Below, in pieces: positions 44,948 to 54,681 of a DNA stretch of 64,000 bases; within the stretch, counting starts at the first letter, position 1; the number at the start of each line of letters is the position of its first letter. This DNA is from Paenimyroides aestuarii. Its GTDB lineage: Bacteria; Bacteroidota; Bacteroidia; Flavobacteriales; Flavobacteriaceae. The position numbers and the translations under genes are program-made. The stretch lies in contig NZ_CP102382.1 of assembly GCF_024628805.1 (NCBI RefSeq), positions 992,001 through 1,056,000 of the forward strand, in the 5' to 3' direction. The notes beneath the pieces are model-generated. The model saw nothing but the letters and a program-made list of their open reading frames with translations, was not told where the DNA came from and ran no database searches.

Positions 44948-46290
44948 ATTGAAGAATTGTAGATTGATGATTTCGGATTGATGAATTATGAATGAGGAAT
45001 GATTGAGGAATGATGAATCTTGGGTGGTGAAACAAATTATATACATGTGAAAAAGCTCCATAGGAGCGCTCTGTTCATAGAATCGAAAGTTAGTATGCAG
45101 CATAGCTCCATAGGAGCGCCCTGTTAATAGCCTCGTAGAGGCGAACATTTCCGAGCTCCGTAGGAGCGGTCTGTTAAATATAATTGCAGATTGATGATGG
45201 CGGAATCTTGATTGCGGATTTATGAATTTGGAATTATTCTGATGAATTGATTATCAGGTCGCTCCCACGGAGCTTCCTTCCGTACTATTTGTGTTTGTTA
45301 TTAACAGTTAGGCTCCTACGGAGCTGGAATGGCGATTGATGAATGATGATTTCGGAATGATGAATGTGGAATAATGAATGAAGAATGCGGAATTATGAAT
45401 CATGGGTTGTGAAACAAATTATTTAAATCTGAAATAGCTCCATAGGAGCGCCCTGTTAATAGCCTCGTAGAGGCGAACATTTCCGAGCTCCGTAGGAGCG
45501 GTCTGTTAAAAATAATCGGGATTGATAATTTCGGAATCTTGATTGCGGATTTATGAATTTGGAATTATTCTGATGAATTGATTATCAGGTCGCTCCCACG
45601 GAGCTTCCTTCCGTACTATTTGTGTTTGTTATTAACAGTTAGGCTCCTACGGAGCTGGAATGGCGATTGATGAATCTTGAATGATGAATCTTGGGTGGTG
45701 AATCTTGAATGATGAATCTTGGGTGGTGAATCTTGGGTGGTGAATCTTGGGTGGTGAATCTTGGGTGGTAAAACAAATTATATATATGAAATAGCTCCAT
45801 AGGAGCGCCCTGTTCATAGCCTCAAAGAGGCGAACAGTTCCGAGCTCCAGCGGAGCGCCCTGTTAATAGCCTCGTAGAGGCGAACATTTCCGAGCTCCGT
45901 AGGAGCGGTCTGTTAAATATAATTGCAGATTGATGATGGCGGAATCTTGATTGCGGATTTATGAATTTGGAATTATTCTGATGAATTGATTATCAGGTCG
46001 CTCCCACGGAGCTTCCTTCCGTACTATTTGTGTTTGTTATTAACAGTTAGGCTCCTACGGAGCTGGAATGGCGATTGATGAATCTTGAATGATGAATCTT
46101 GGGTGGTGAATCTTGGGTGGTGAAACAAATTAATTAAATCCGACATAGCTCCAGAGGAGCGACCTGTTCATAACATCGAAAGTTAGTATGAAGCATAGCT
46201 CCAGAGGAGCGACCTGTTAATAGCCTCGTAGAGGCGAACATTTCCAAGCTCCAGCGGAGCGGTCTGTTAAAATTTCATCTTGATTAAATC
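44948..46290. repeat. REP-like hairpin array C
   Basis: About 1.3 kb of three tandem composite units. Each has plus-facing hairpins (GCTCC-NNN-GGAGCG with CCTGTTAATA, and GCCTC-NNN-GAGGCG with AACATTTC), GATT heptamers, and a minus-facing pair (CAGGTCGCTCCCACGGAGC, then GGCTCCTACGGAGC). Minus-facing pairs begin at 45255, 45586 and 45994. TGGGTGGTGAATCT repeats lie between units. No ORF is credible here. Confidence 0.93.
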
Positions 46291-46431
46291 CTATAATCGA
46301 AGAGTTTAGGGTGAATTTTGTACAACAAAACCACGCCATTTCCGAATCTTACCATTCAACTACCGAATAGTATAATTTTCTCTTCTGTCATCTTCTCATC
46401 TTTGTATTATCAAATTAAAACAAAGAAAAAA

Positions 46432-47016
46432 ATGAAGAAAATGAATGTAAAATTAGGATTAGCAGCCATTGTTTTCACCTCTGCAGTGACACTGTTTACA
46501 AGTTGTTCAAACAATGCATCAGAGCTTCAAACAAAAATTGAGGCATTAGAAACCGAGCTACAAGCATATAAAGATGCTGAAGCCATAACACAAAAACGAT
46601 TGGTAGCGTTTGACACCTTAGACTTTAACTATTATACCAATCAAGATTGGGAAAATTTCAGTCATAGTCATAAAGACGACATCGTAGTTTACAATGCAGA
46701 TGGGAGCATTTCAGAGGGATTATTCCCCAATCATATCAACGATTTAAAACCAATGTTTGTATTCGCCCCAGACACACGGATAGAAAAGCATCCTGTAAAA
46801 TTTGGCACTGGCGATTGGACAGCCGTTATAGGAGAGCTGGAAGGTACGTTTACAGAACCAATGCCCATAGGCGATGGCAAAACCATTCCTCCAACTGGTA
46901 AAAAATTTAAACTGCGTATGGCGACCATTGCACATTGGGATGGTTCAAAAATGACCGAAGAATACTTATTCTACGACAACCAATCATTTATGAAACAAAT
47001 TGGTCTAGCCCAATAA
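46432..47016 (+). CDS. SnoaL-like lipoprotein (194 aa)
   Basis: I chose the ATG at 46432; an upstream TTG-initiated extension would begin before the promoter-like CATCTTTG (46397-46404). A lipobox (VTLFTSC) follows the signal peptide. A short coiled coil precedes a SnoaL/NTF2-like fold (YNADGSISEGLFPNHINDLK, TGKKFKLRMATIAHWDGSK). SnoaL-like proteins are often ester cyclases or ligand-binding proteins. It is first of four closely spaced genes. Confidence 0.85.
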   Translation: MKKMNVKLGLAAIVFTSAVTLFTSCSNNASELQTKIEALETELQAYKDAEAITQKRLVAFDTLDFNYYTNQDWENFSHSHKDDIVVYNADGSISEGLFPNHINDLKPMFVFAPDTRIEKHPVKFGTGDWTAVIGELEGTFTEPMPIGDGKTIPPTGKKFKLRMATIAHWDGSKMTEEYLFYDNQSFMKQIGLAQ

Positions 47017-47060
47017 TACGTCAACTATTAACTATTTAATCAATACTAAAATTAAAAATT

Positions 47061-47585
47061 ATGTCACAAAATACTTGGGTTTTAGACCCAGCACATAGCG
47101 AAATCAACTTTAAAGTAAAACACTTAATGATTTCAAATGTAAAAGGTGAATTTACAACGTTCAATGCCACAATCGATGGAGAAGACTTCACACAATCGAC
47201 CATCACAGTTACTATTGATGCAGGTTCTATTTCTACAAATAATAAGGATAGAGACACACATTTAAAAAGTGCTGATTTCTTTGAAGTAGAAGCATTCCCA
47301 GAAATCTCATTTGTAAGCACAGCTGTCAAAAAATTGGCTGAAGATGCCTATCAAATAAAGGGAAATCTCACGATGAAAGGCATCACAAAAGAAGTAAGTC
47401 TGGAAGCCGAATTTGGAGGTTTTATGAAAGATCCATATGGCAATGAAAAAGCAGGATTTTCAATCAATGGGTCATTAAACCGTAAGGATTTTGGCTTAAA
47501 CTGGAATGCCGCACTTGAAGCTGGAGGCGTTATGGTAGGCAATGAAGTTAAAATTAATGCAGAAGTACAATTTGTTAAACAATAA
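47061..47585 (+). CDS. YceI-family protein (174 aa)
   Basis: The family signature is complete: WVLDPAHSEINFKVKHLMIS, then the lipocalin-like strands IDAGSISTNNKDRDTHLKS and GNLTMKGITKEVSLE. YceI proteins bind isoprenoid-type lipids in a barrel. No signal peptide is present, as in many flavobacterial members. It lies 44 bp after the SnoaL gene and 12 bp before the reductase. Confidence 0.95.
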   Translation: MSQNTWVLDPAHSEINFKVKHLMISNVKGEFTTFNATIDGEDFTQSTITVTIDAGSISTNNKDRDTHLKSADFFEVEAFPEISFVSTAVKKLAEDAYQIKGNLTMKGITKEVSLEAEFGGFMKDPYGNEKAGFSINGSLNRKDFGLNWNAALEAGGVMVGNEVKINAEVQFVKQ

Positions 47586-47597
47586 AAATTAATCAAA

Positions 47598-48443
47598 ATG
47601 AAAATAGCAATCACCGGAGCATCAGGAAAATTAGGCAATTGGGCCATACTAAAGTTAAAAGAAAAAACAGCGGCAGAAAATATCGTCGCTTTGGTTAGAA
47701 CACCAGAAAAAGTAGCCAACTTAGGCGTTGAAGCGAGAGCATTCGACTACAATCAACCTGAAAATTTGGCCACAGCCTTACAAGGTATCGACAAATTATT
47801 ATTGATTTCGGGCAATGAAATTGGCAAACGATTTGAGCAACATTCAGCCGTTATCAATGCAGCCAAAGAAGCCGGCGTAAAACACCTTGTGTACACCAGT
47901 TTGTTAAAGGCAGACCAATCTACTTTGGCATTGGCACCAGAACATTTGCAAACAGAAGAAGCCTTGAAATCTTCGGGTATTGATTACACCATTTTACGCA
48001 ATGGCTGGTACACCGAAAACTATACTGAAACCGCCCAAGACACTGTAAAACAAGGCACCTTGTATGGAGCTTCAGGCAATGGAAGCATCAATTCAGCTTC
48101 GCGAGAAGATTATGCCGAAGCTGCAGCTGTAGTACTTTCAGAAGATGCCCATACGCAAAAAACATATGAACTTTCGGGCGAAGAATCGTTTACAATGCAG
48201 GAATATGCTAACGCACTTTCAGTGGTGAGCAAAAAGGAAATTCCGTACGTGAATTTACCCGAAAATGAATTTGCCAATGCACTGGAACAAGCCGGAATGC
48301 CTCAACCTGTTGCCGCTTTTTATGCCGGAACGCATACCGCAACTGCAAATGGCGATTTATCTGACGAAGGAAATACATTACGCGACTTGATTGGCAGACC
48401 GACAACGACTTTGCAAGAAGCACTCACAAAAGCACTTCATTAA
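47598..48443 (+). CDS. NAD(P)H:quinone oxidoreductase type 2 / NmrA-like (281 aa)
   Basis: The Rossmann motif TGASGKLGNWA (residues 6-16) and LVRTPEKV, with KHLVYTSLLKADQSTLALAP and DYTILRNGWYTENY, match the QorB (YtfG) branch of atypical SDRs. It probably reduces quinones with NADPH. It starts 12 bp after yceI and ends 3 bp before the dioxygenase gene. Confidence 0.9.
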   Translation: MKIAITGASGKLGNWAILKLKEKTAAENIVALVRTPEKVANLGVEARAFDYNQPENLATALQGIDKLLLISGNEIGKRFEQHSAVINAAKEAGVKHLVYTSLLKADQSTLALAPEHLQTEEALKSSGIDYTILRNGWYTENYTETAQDTVKQGTLYGASGNGSINSASREDYAEAAAVVLSEDAHTQKTYELSGEESFTMQEYANALSVVSKKEIPYVNLPENEFANALEQAGMPQPVAAFYAGTHTATANGDLSDEGNTLRDLIGRPTTTLQEALTKALH

Positions 48444-48446
48444 TCG

Positions 48447-49334
48447 ATGAAACGGAGTGATTTTTTGAAATCTATGGCCATATTACCTATAATTGGAGCA
48501 ACGATGAAATTAAAAGATTTAGAAAAAATGACCGCACCTATGAATAATACAGCCAAAATGCCTGTATTATTCTTGGGTCACGGCAGTCCGATGAATGCCA
48601 TCGAAGAAAACGAATTTGTACAAGGATTCCGAAAAGTGGGTAGAGAAATTCAAAAACCCAATGCCATTTTGTGTATTTCGGCACATTGGGAAACCCGCGG
48701 TACGTTTGTAACAGCCATGCAAAACCCCAGAACCATTCACGATTTTGGGGGTTTTCCGCAGGCTTTGTTCGATGTGCAATATCCCGCACCCGGAAATCCA
48801 GAACTTGCCCGAGAAACCCAACAGCTGATTACTACTACCGAAGTAGGTTTGGATGATAAATGGGGATTGGACCACGGTGCGTGGAGCGTAATAAAACATA
48901 TGTATCCCGATGCCGATATTCCGGTAATCCAGATGAGTATAGATTATACGCAGCCTGCATCGTACCATTATGCTTTGGCAAAACAAATCAATCGTTTACG
49001 TGATAAAGGCGTATTGATTATAGGCAGTGGTAATATGGTGCATAATTTGCGAAAAGTAGCTTGGAATAAATTGAATGAAGAATTTGCCTTCGATTGGGCT
49101 ACGGAAGCCAACGAAACGATGAAAAAATACATTTTGAATGGCAACCACCAACCATTAATAGATTTTAAATCGCAAGGAACGGCTTTTGACTTGGCGATTC
49201 CTACGCCCGAACATTATTTGCCGATGTTGTATGCTTTGGCTTTGAAAGAAGAAAATGATAGCATTACCTTATTCAATGACAAACCTGTGGCGGGCTCGTT
49301 GACAATGACCTCGTTTAAGATTGATGCAATTTAG
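48447..49334 (+). CDS. 4,5-DOPA dioxygenase extradiol-type protein, YgiD-like (295 aa)
   Basis: Class III extradiol ring-cleavage family: LFLGHGSPMNAI, ISAHWETRGTFV, GLDHGAWSVIKHMYP and GSGNMVHNL are its zinc- or iron-ligand regions. The N-terminal about 30 residues look like a TAT-independent hydrophobic leader (LKSMAILPIIGATM), unusual for a cytoplasmic enzyme. It is last in the operon and is followed by array D. Confidence 0.9.
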   Translation: MKRSDFLKSMAILPIIGATMKLKDLEKMTAPMNNTAKMPVLFLGHGSPMNAIEENEFVQGFRKVGREIQKPNAILCISAHWETRGTFVTAMQNPRTIHDFGGFPQALFDVQYPAPGNPELARETQQLITTTEVGLDDKWGLDHGAWSVIKHMYPDADIPVIQMSIDYTQPASYHYALAKQINRLRDKGVLIIGSGNMVHNLRKVAWNKLNEEFAFDWATEANETMKKYILNGNHQPLIDFKSQGTAFDLAIPTPEHYLPMLYALALKEENDSITLFNDKPVAGSLTMTSFKIDAI

Positions 49335-50720
49335 TGGTGAGTTTTTAGTTTTTAGTTTTGAGTTGGGAGTTTTTAGTTTTGAGTTGGGATTCAGATTACA
49401 TAAATGCAGCATAGCTCCAGAGGAGCGCCCTGTTTATAGAATCGAAAGTTAGTATGTGACATAGCTCCAGAGGAGCGCCCTGTTAATAGCCTCAAAGAGG
49501 CGAACAATTCTGAGCTCCGTAGGAGCGTTCTGTTAAAAATAATTGTGGATTTCGGATTGATGATGATGGAATCTTGATTGCAGATTGATGATTTTGGAAT
49601 TATTTTGAAGAATAAATTATCAGGTCGCTCCTACGGAGCTTCCTTTTTCTGTGACATTCATGTTTGTTATTAACAGTTAGGCTCCTACGGAGCTGGAATG
49701 GCGATTGAGGATTTCGGATTGATGAATTTTAATTTATGATTTCGGATTGATGAATGGGTAATAATGAATCTTGGGTGGTGAAACAAATTATATAAATTTA
49801 GGATAGCTCCAGAGGAGCGCTCTGTTCATAGAATCGAAAGTTATTATGAAGCATAGCTCCAGAGGAGCGCCCTGTTAATAGCCTCAAAGAGGCGAACATT
49901 TCTGAGCTCCGTAGGAGCGTTCTGTTAAAAATAATTGTGGATTTCGGATTGATGATTATGGAATATAGATTGCGGATTTATGAATTTGAAATTATTCTGA
50001 TGAATTGATTATCAGGTCGCTCCTACAAAGCTTCCTTCCGTATTATCTGTTTTTGTTATTAACAGTTAGGCTCCTACGGTGCTGGAATGGCGATTGAGGA
50101 TTTAGGATGGATGAATGCAGATTGTTGAATTTTAGGTGGTGAAACAAATTAAATAAATTTAGGATAGCTCCAGAGGAGTGCTCTGTTCATAGAATCGAAA
50201 ATGCAAACATAGCTCCAGCGGAGCGACCTGTTCATAGCCTCAAAGAGGCGAACATTTCCGAGCTCCATAGGAGCGGTCTGTTAAAAATAATTGTGGATTT
50301 CGGATTGATGATGATGGAATCTTGATTGCAGATTGATGATTTTGGAATTATTTTGAAGAATTGATTATCAGGTCGCTCCTACGAAGCTTCCTTCCGTATT
50401 ATCTGTTTTTGTTATTAACAGTTAGGCTCCTACGCTGCTGGAATGGCGATTGAGGATTTCGGATTGAGGAATGACGAATGCGGATTAGTAAATTTTGATT
50501 TATGATTTTTGGGTGGTGAAACAAATTATATAAATGCAGCATAGCTCCAAAGGAGCGCTCTGTTCATAGAATCGAAAGTTAGTATGAAGCATAGCTCCAG
50601 AGGAGCGCCCTGTTAATAGCCTCAAATAAGGCGAACATTTCTGAGCTCCGTAGGAGCGTTCTGTTAAAAATAATTGTGGATTTCGGATTGATGATTTTTG
50701 AATGACGAATTGGGATATGA
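49335..50720. repeat. REP-like hairpin array D
   Basis: Three complete composite units and a fourth partial one. Minus-facing pairs begin at 49621, 50013 and 50369 (periods 392 and 356 bp). Several copies are decayed (GCTCCTACAAAGC, GCTCCTACGGTGC). One hairpin reads GCCTC-AAAT-AAGGC (50619-50632), an intermediate between two stem types. Confidence 0.93.
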
Positions 50721-50770
50721 TTCTATCTAATTTAACATTTAATAATTGAATATTGTTAAAGGAATTTGCG

Positions 50771-50895
50771 TGAGGGATAGAAGCGGCATCCTTTTGTGGA
50801 GCGTAGCGGAGCAAAAGATAGAGCGGATAGCCCGACCCCGGCGGCGACGTGAATTTTGAAGTTATCATCGGATTATTTGCGCCGGGGACACGCCC
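50771..50895 (+). ncRNA. Candidate structured RNA element upstream of DUF3861 gene
   Basis: The DNA is GC-rich against an AT-rich background. GAGGGATAGAAGCGGCATCC and the later GATAGAGCGGATAGCCCG are partly symmetrical, with CTTTTG/CAAAAG pairing between them. A second hairpin pairs CCCCGGCG (about 50836) with CGCCGGGG (about 50880). The GGATAG-AGCGG pattern recurs in flavobacterial intergenic regions, as I recall. A named family cannot be assigned. Confidence 0.4.
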
Positions 50896-50909
50896 AAAAA
50901 AATTAAAAA

Positions 50910-51200
50910 ATGAATAAAAAAAATTACACATATAGTCTGATTTTAAGTGCGTTGGAGGATAAATCGGGGGTGAAACGGAAAGAGGAATTACAGTTTGATT
51001 TTGAGAATCACGATGATATTTTTGACATTGTGGATCGCATAAAATCGAAGTCGGTTTTTGAAGAGGAAAAGACGGCTACGGAATTTGTCATTGGGCTGAA
51101 GCTGTTTACGGAAGTGCTTTTGAAGAATAGAAAGCATCCGCTTTTTGAGGAATTGGGACCGCAAATGGCGGCGTTTATGAAGAAATTAAAAAGTCAATAA
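50910..51200 (+). CDS. DUF3861-family protein (96 aa)
   Basis: A small soluble protein with KNYTYSLILSALED, FDFENHDDIFDIVDRIKSK and a C-terminal FEELGPQMAAFMKKLK, matching DUF3861 proteins in length and layout. The function is unknown. It stands alone after the structured element at 50771. Confidence 0.75.
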   Translation: MNKKNYTYSLILSALEDKSGVKRKEELQFDFENHDDIFDIVDRIKSKSVFEEEKTATEFVIGLKLFTEVLLKNRKHPLFEELGPQMAAFMKKLKSQ

Positions 51201-51293
51201 TTGGGATTGAAGAATCTTGATTGATGATTGCGGATTTTGGATTTCGGATTGAGGAATTCAGATTTCGGAGTTAAATCATACATCTACAATTTT

Positions 51294-52115
51294 TCATCTT
51301 TCCATTCGTTCTCGAAATTCTGTGGGTGTAACGCCCAAAAGTTTTTTCACATATCGGGTAAAAAATGAATTGCTGCTAAAATCCATTTGGTGAGCTATTT
51401 CTGTGCTATTGAGGTGTTTATTTTGCAATAAAATAATGATGCGTTCCTTTACGAACCGCTGTATCCACGCCGATGCTGTTACGCCAGAATGTGTTTTGCA
51501 TAAATAGTTAAGGTGTTTTGGTGTGATGTGCAGCTGGTCGGCATAAAATTGCACTTGTCGCTGTGTCATACAGTGTTCTGGAATTAATTTCATAAAACGT
51601 TCGTACAGATTCCCTGTTTGCAAACTGTGTTTTCGGCGTTCGTATTCGTTGGCAAATGTATGCCACATTTCTAGGATAAATTGTCGTGTTTGTAGGCGTA
51701 GCATCTCTTCGTAAAACCGATGATTTTCTTGTGTAAATTGGTGGTATAGCTGCTGGAAATTAGTGCGAATGCGGGTTCTGTCTACTTCGGTTAGGGCCGT
51801 TTTCACAGGATAGGTACGCGAATGTAATTGGGCGTCGATGCTCCAACTTTGGTCAGGGACATTGTCCATTAAATAGGCTTTTTCTACCAACAAGACTTGG
51901 GCTTTAAAATCGGGTGAAAATTCTAATCCAGATAAGCGACTTTCGGCAAACCAGAATAAAAATTCACCTTCTATGCATTCCATTTTTTGGTCATTGAATA
52001 AAAATGAAATCTTCCCTTTTTCGCACAACAAATGGGTGTGGTACAAACGGAAAAATTGTGTGGGGAAATCAGATTCTTGTCTTATTTCAATATGTTGAAT
52101 GGTCTGTATCTCCAT
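51294..52115 (-). CDS. AraC-family transcriptional regulator (273 aa)
   Basis: N-terminal cupin-like half with FNDQKMECIEGEFLFWF; C-terminal AraC HTH pair (FYADQLHITPKHLNYLCKTH and STEIAHQMDFSSNSFFTRYV). I start at the ATG at 52115 (MEIQTIQHIEIRQES); the upstream 27 codons run into repeat DNA. It is convergent with the DUF3861 gene, and its target is unclear. Confidence 0.88.
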   Translation of the reverse strand: MEIQTIQHIEIRQESDFPTQFFRLYHTHLLCEKGKISFLFNDQKMECIEGEFLFWFAESRLSGLEFSPDFKAQVLLVEKAYLMDNVPDQSWSIDAQLHSRTYPVKTALTEVDRTRIRTNFQQLYHQFTQENHRFYEEMLRLQTRQFILEMWHTFANEYERRKHSLQTGNLYERFMKLIPEHCMTQRQVQFYADQLHITPKHLNYLCKTHSGVTASAWIQRFVKERIIILLQNKHLNSTEIAHQMDFSSNSFFTRYVKKLLGVTPTEFRERMER

Positions 52116-52199
52116 AAAATTGTCCTTTGTTTGAAAACATGCGTTTTGATTGTTGATTGATAAATGTAGAATGATGAATCTTTGGTGGCGAAACAAATT

Positions 52200-52290
52200 A
52201 ATTAAATCTGAAATAGCTCCGTAGAAGCGTCCTGTTCATAGCCTCATAGAGGCGAACAGTTCCTAGCGCTGCAGGTGCGTCTTGACAATA
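52200..52290. repeat. Decayed hairpins 3' of the transposase (array E)
   Basis: Three hairpins are visible: GCTCCGTAGAAGC (one arm mutated), an intact GCCTC-ATA-GAGGC, and GCGCTGCAGGTGC (arm mutated), ending one base before the transposase stop. They may be ancestral copies no longer recognised. Confidence 0.75.
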
Positions 52291-52291
52291 C

Positions 52292-52771
52292 CTAATTCTC
52301 ATTTTTTTCATCAGTCACCCAATTAAACAAATATTTTTCGTTGTAATCAATTTCAAATTTTTGTAAAAAATCTAAATATTCTTCTTTAAAATTTTTCTTT
52401 TTATGATGCTCTTCTTGGTTTAAAATATATTTCACAACATTATCAACGCTACTTTTAGAATAGGAAAACGCTCCAAATCCATGCTGCCAATTAAATTTTC
52501 CATTCATCCATTTACTATCATTGATAAATTTCGATGAACCTGCCTTGATGTCCCTTACTAAATCTGAAACAGAAATGTCAGGTGCAATACTTACAAGAAT
52601 ATGCACATGGTCAGGCATCGCATAAATAGCGAACAGTTTTTGATTACGTTTTGTAACAATTCCGGTAATGTATTGTTGTAATTCTTCCCTATTTTTTGGT
52701 GAAATGAGATTTTCACGACCTTTAACAGCGAAAACAATTTGAATATAAATTTGCGAATAGGTATTTGCCAT
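52292..52771 (-). CDS. REP-associated tyrosine (Y1) transposase, IS200-like (159 aa)
   Basis: HUH motif in PDHVHILVS (H55, H57) and catalytic Y115 in VVKYILNQEEHH define a Y1 single-strand transposase. There is no TnpB partner and no IS200 end pair is obvious, while hairpin repeats flank the gene on both sides and fill the region. That is the pattern of RAYT proteins, which mobilise REP hairpins in trans. All catalytic residues are intact. Confidence 0.88.
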   Translation of the reverse strand: MANTYSQIYIQIVFAVKGRENLISPKNREELQQYITGIVTKRNQKLFAIYAMPDHVHILVSIAPDISVSDLVRDIKAGSSKFINDSKWMNGKFNWQHGFGAFSYSKSSVDNVVKYILNQEEHHKKKNFKEEYLDFLQKFEIDYNEKYLFNWVTDEKNEN

Positions 52772-52849
52772 AGCTTTCTATTTTGGTAAATATAAATGTA
52801 TAATATTTTTTTAATGTAATGATTAGCAAATCAATGGAAGATTTCTGTT

Positions 52850-53080
52850 CGATTACAAATTACGAAGCTGGGATTAACAGGTCGCTCCTACGGAGCTTTT
52901 CCCCTTTCTATTCATGTTTGTTATTAACAGTTAGGCTCCTACGGAGCTGGAATGGCGATTGAGGATTGCTGAATTTTGAGTTTTGAGTTGGGAGTCGTGA
53001 GCTCCAGAGGAGCGACCTGTTCATAGAATCGAAAGTTTGTATGCAGCATAGCTCCAGAGGAGCGACCTGTTTACCATAAA
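52850..53080. repeat. REP-like hairpin array F (5' of the transposase)
   Basis: A minus-facing pair at 52878 (GTCGCTCCTACGGAGC, then GGCTCCTACGGAGC) precedes two plus-facing GCTCC-AGA-GGAGC hairpins. Here the two facings are only about 75 bp apart, the shortest composite in the window. Confidence 0.9.
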
Positions 53081-53183
53081 AAAATTTCATTTATCTATTA
53101 TATCATTCATTCTCATTGCTAAAATACGTAATATTTGACATGTATGGCGATATTTATGTAACATAAAACCTATTTGCTTGGTG

Positions 53184-53191
53184 TAATTTTG
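53184..53191 (+). promoter_or_regulatory. -7 element of the acetyltransferase operon
   Basis: TAATTTTG matches TAnnTTTG, 20 bp before the ATG at 53211. Confidence 0.55.
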
Positions 53192-53210
53192 TAATATAAA
53201 TTCAAAGCAA

Positions 53211-53789
53211 ATGTCAGAACATAACATATTTAAAGAATTAAGAGCAGGTGCACACATTGCACCCAACCATCCAGAAAGGCATGTATTGCGGGAAGAATCC
53301 TACAAATCCATCGCCTTATGTCAACAAATCAATCAAACGGCAAATCCTGAAGAAATTAATAGCTTGTTAAGTGAATTGGTTGGTCAAAAAGTAGATGAAA
53401 CAGTCGCTATTTTTCCACCATTTCATACCAATTATGGTAAACACCTCCTATTGGGCAACAATGTGTTTATCAATTTTAACTGCACAATGTTGGCTTGGGG
53501 GGGCATCACTATTGAAGACGATGTGTTTATTGCCCCCAATGTGAATTTGCTCACCGAAGGGCATTCCATACAACCTAGCCAACGACAAGGATTACAATCA
53601 CAACCTATCCATATTAAAAAAGGTGTGTGGATTGGTGCCAATGCCACCATTTTACAAGGCGTAACAATTGGCGAAAACTCAATCGTGGCAGCTGGTGCAG
53701 TGGTTTCTAAAGATGTGCCCGATAATGTGATTGTCGGCGGAACACCAGCAAAAATTATCAAACAAATAGACCTTATAAATGAGGATTAA
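53211..53789 (+). CDS. Left-handed beta-helix O-acetyltransferase (192 aa)
   Basis: Maltose/galactoside O-acetyltransferase type: hexapeptide repeats ([20 protein letters not shown], then [35 protein letters not shown]) with the catalytic His in EGHS. It uses acetyl-CoA; the acceptor is unknown. It is first of four tightly spaced genes. Confidence 0.92.
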   Translation: MSEHNIFKELRAGAHIAPNHPERHVLREESYKSIALCQQINQTANPEEINSLLSELVGQKVDETVAIFPPFHTNYGKHLLLGNNVFINFNCTMLAWGGITIEDDVFIAPNVNLLTEGHSIQPSQRQGLQSQPIHIKKGVWIGANATILQGVTIGENSIVAAGAVVSKDVPDNVIVGGTPAKIIKQIDLINED

Positions 53790-53790
53790 T

Positions 53791-54285
53791 ATGAAACGTA
53801 TCACAAAATTTTTGGTAGCGATTATCGCCGTTATGGGAATTTTCGCCTGCCAGCAAACAACAAAAGAACAAGAAATGAAAACAGACGAAATGACCACCAA
53901 CGCCATTTTTCCAAAAGGACAAAAAGGGCCATCTGAATTGTTTACAGGAAATGCCCACAATTTTGGATTTGAGCTGGATTCAGTATTTACCACTGCCGCA
54001 GGAAACGTATATTTTATGCCAGGTGCACGCAGCAATTGGCACAGCCATCCATCGGGACAAATCCTCATCATCACAGATGGTGTGGGTTATCATCAAATTG
54101 AAGGACAGCCTGTTGAAACCATCAAAAAAGGCGATGTGGTGCAATGTCCGCCCAACGTAAGGCATTGGCATGGAGCCAGTGCAAAAGTAGGTTTGCAACA
54201 AATTTATATCGTGCCCAATACAGAAAAAGGCATTGTAGATTGGCAAGAAGCCGTTACGGATGCACAATATCAACCAAAAAAATAA
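53791..54285 (+). CDS. Cupin-domain lipoprotein (164 aa)
   Basis: ATG at 53791 is chosen over the ATG at 53779, which would overlap the previous gene. Signal peptide with lipobox (VMGIFAC). Cupin motifs are NWHSHPSGQILIITDG and PPNVRHWHGA with metal-binding His residues. It is likely a periplasmic metal-dependent cupin, similar to carboxymuconolactone-associated cupins. The substrate is unknown. Confidence 0.88.
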   Translation: MKRITKFLVAIIAVMGIFACQQTTKEQEMKTDEMTTNAIFPKGQKGPSELFTGNAHNFGFELDSVFTTAAGNVYFMPGARSNWHSHPSGQILIITDGVGYHQIEGQPVETIKKGDVVQCPPNVRHWHGASAKVGLQQIYIVPNTEKGIVDWQEAVTDAQYQPKK

Positions 54286-54291
54286 TTCAAA

Positions 54292-54669
54292 ATGAAACAA
54301 TTTAAAACTGAAATATTACACAAAATCAATACCGCCGACGATTTGAAAATATCGCCTTTAAGAGCCGATGGAAAAACCTATGGCACACCTACGTGGATTT
54401 GGGAAGTGGTGGTTGAAGGCGAATTGTATGTGCGTGCCTACAACGGTACAATGGGTCGCTGGTACCAATCTGCCATTCAGCAAAAAGCAGGACAAATTCA
54501 CGCTGCAGGAATGGTGAAAGATGTTGTCTTTGAGGCGGCTAATAACAAGGAAGAACTTCAATCGAAAATAGATGCCGCCTATCGCGAAAAATACAGCAAT
54601 AGCCCATATCTCGGCTCAATGATTCGCGAAGAGGCTAAAGCGGCAACAGTGAAAATTTCTCCACAATAA
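54292..54669 (+). CDS. DUF2255-family protein (125 aa)
   Basis: Segments PTWIWEVVVEGELYVRAYNG and GMVKDVVFEAANNKEEL, with RWYQSAIQQKAGQIHA, match DUF2255, a small beta-barrel family thought to be flavin-nucleotide-binding-like. It starts 6 bp after the cupin gene and ends 12 bp before the hydrolase. Confidence 0.8.
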   Translation: MKQFKTEILHKINTADDLKISPLRADGKTYGTPTWIWEVVVEGELYVRAYNGTMGRWYQSAIQQKAGQIHAAGMVKDVVFEAANNKEELQSKIDAAYREKYSNSPYLGSMIREEAKAATVKISPQ

Positions 54670-54681
54670 CCTATTTAAAAA

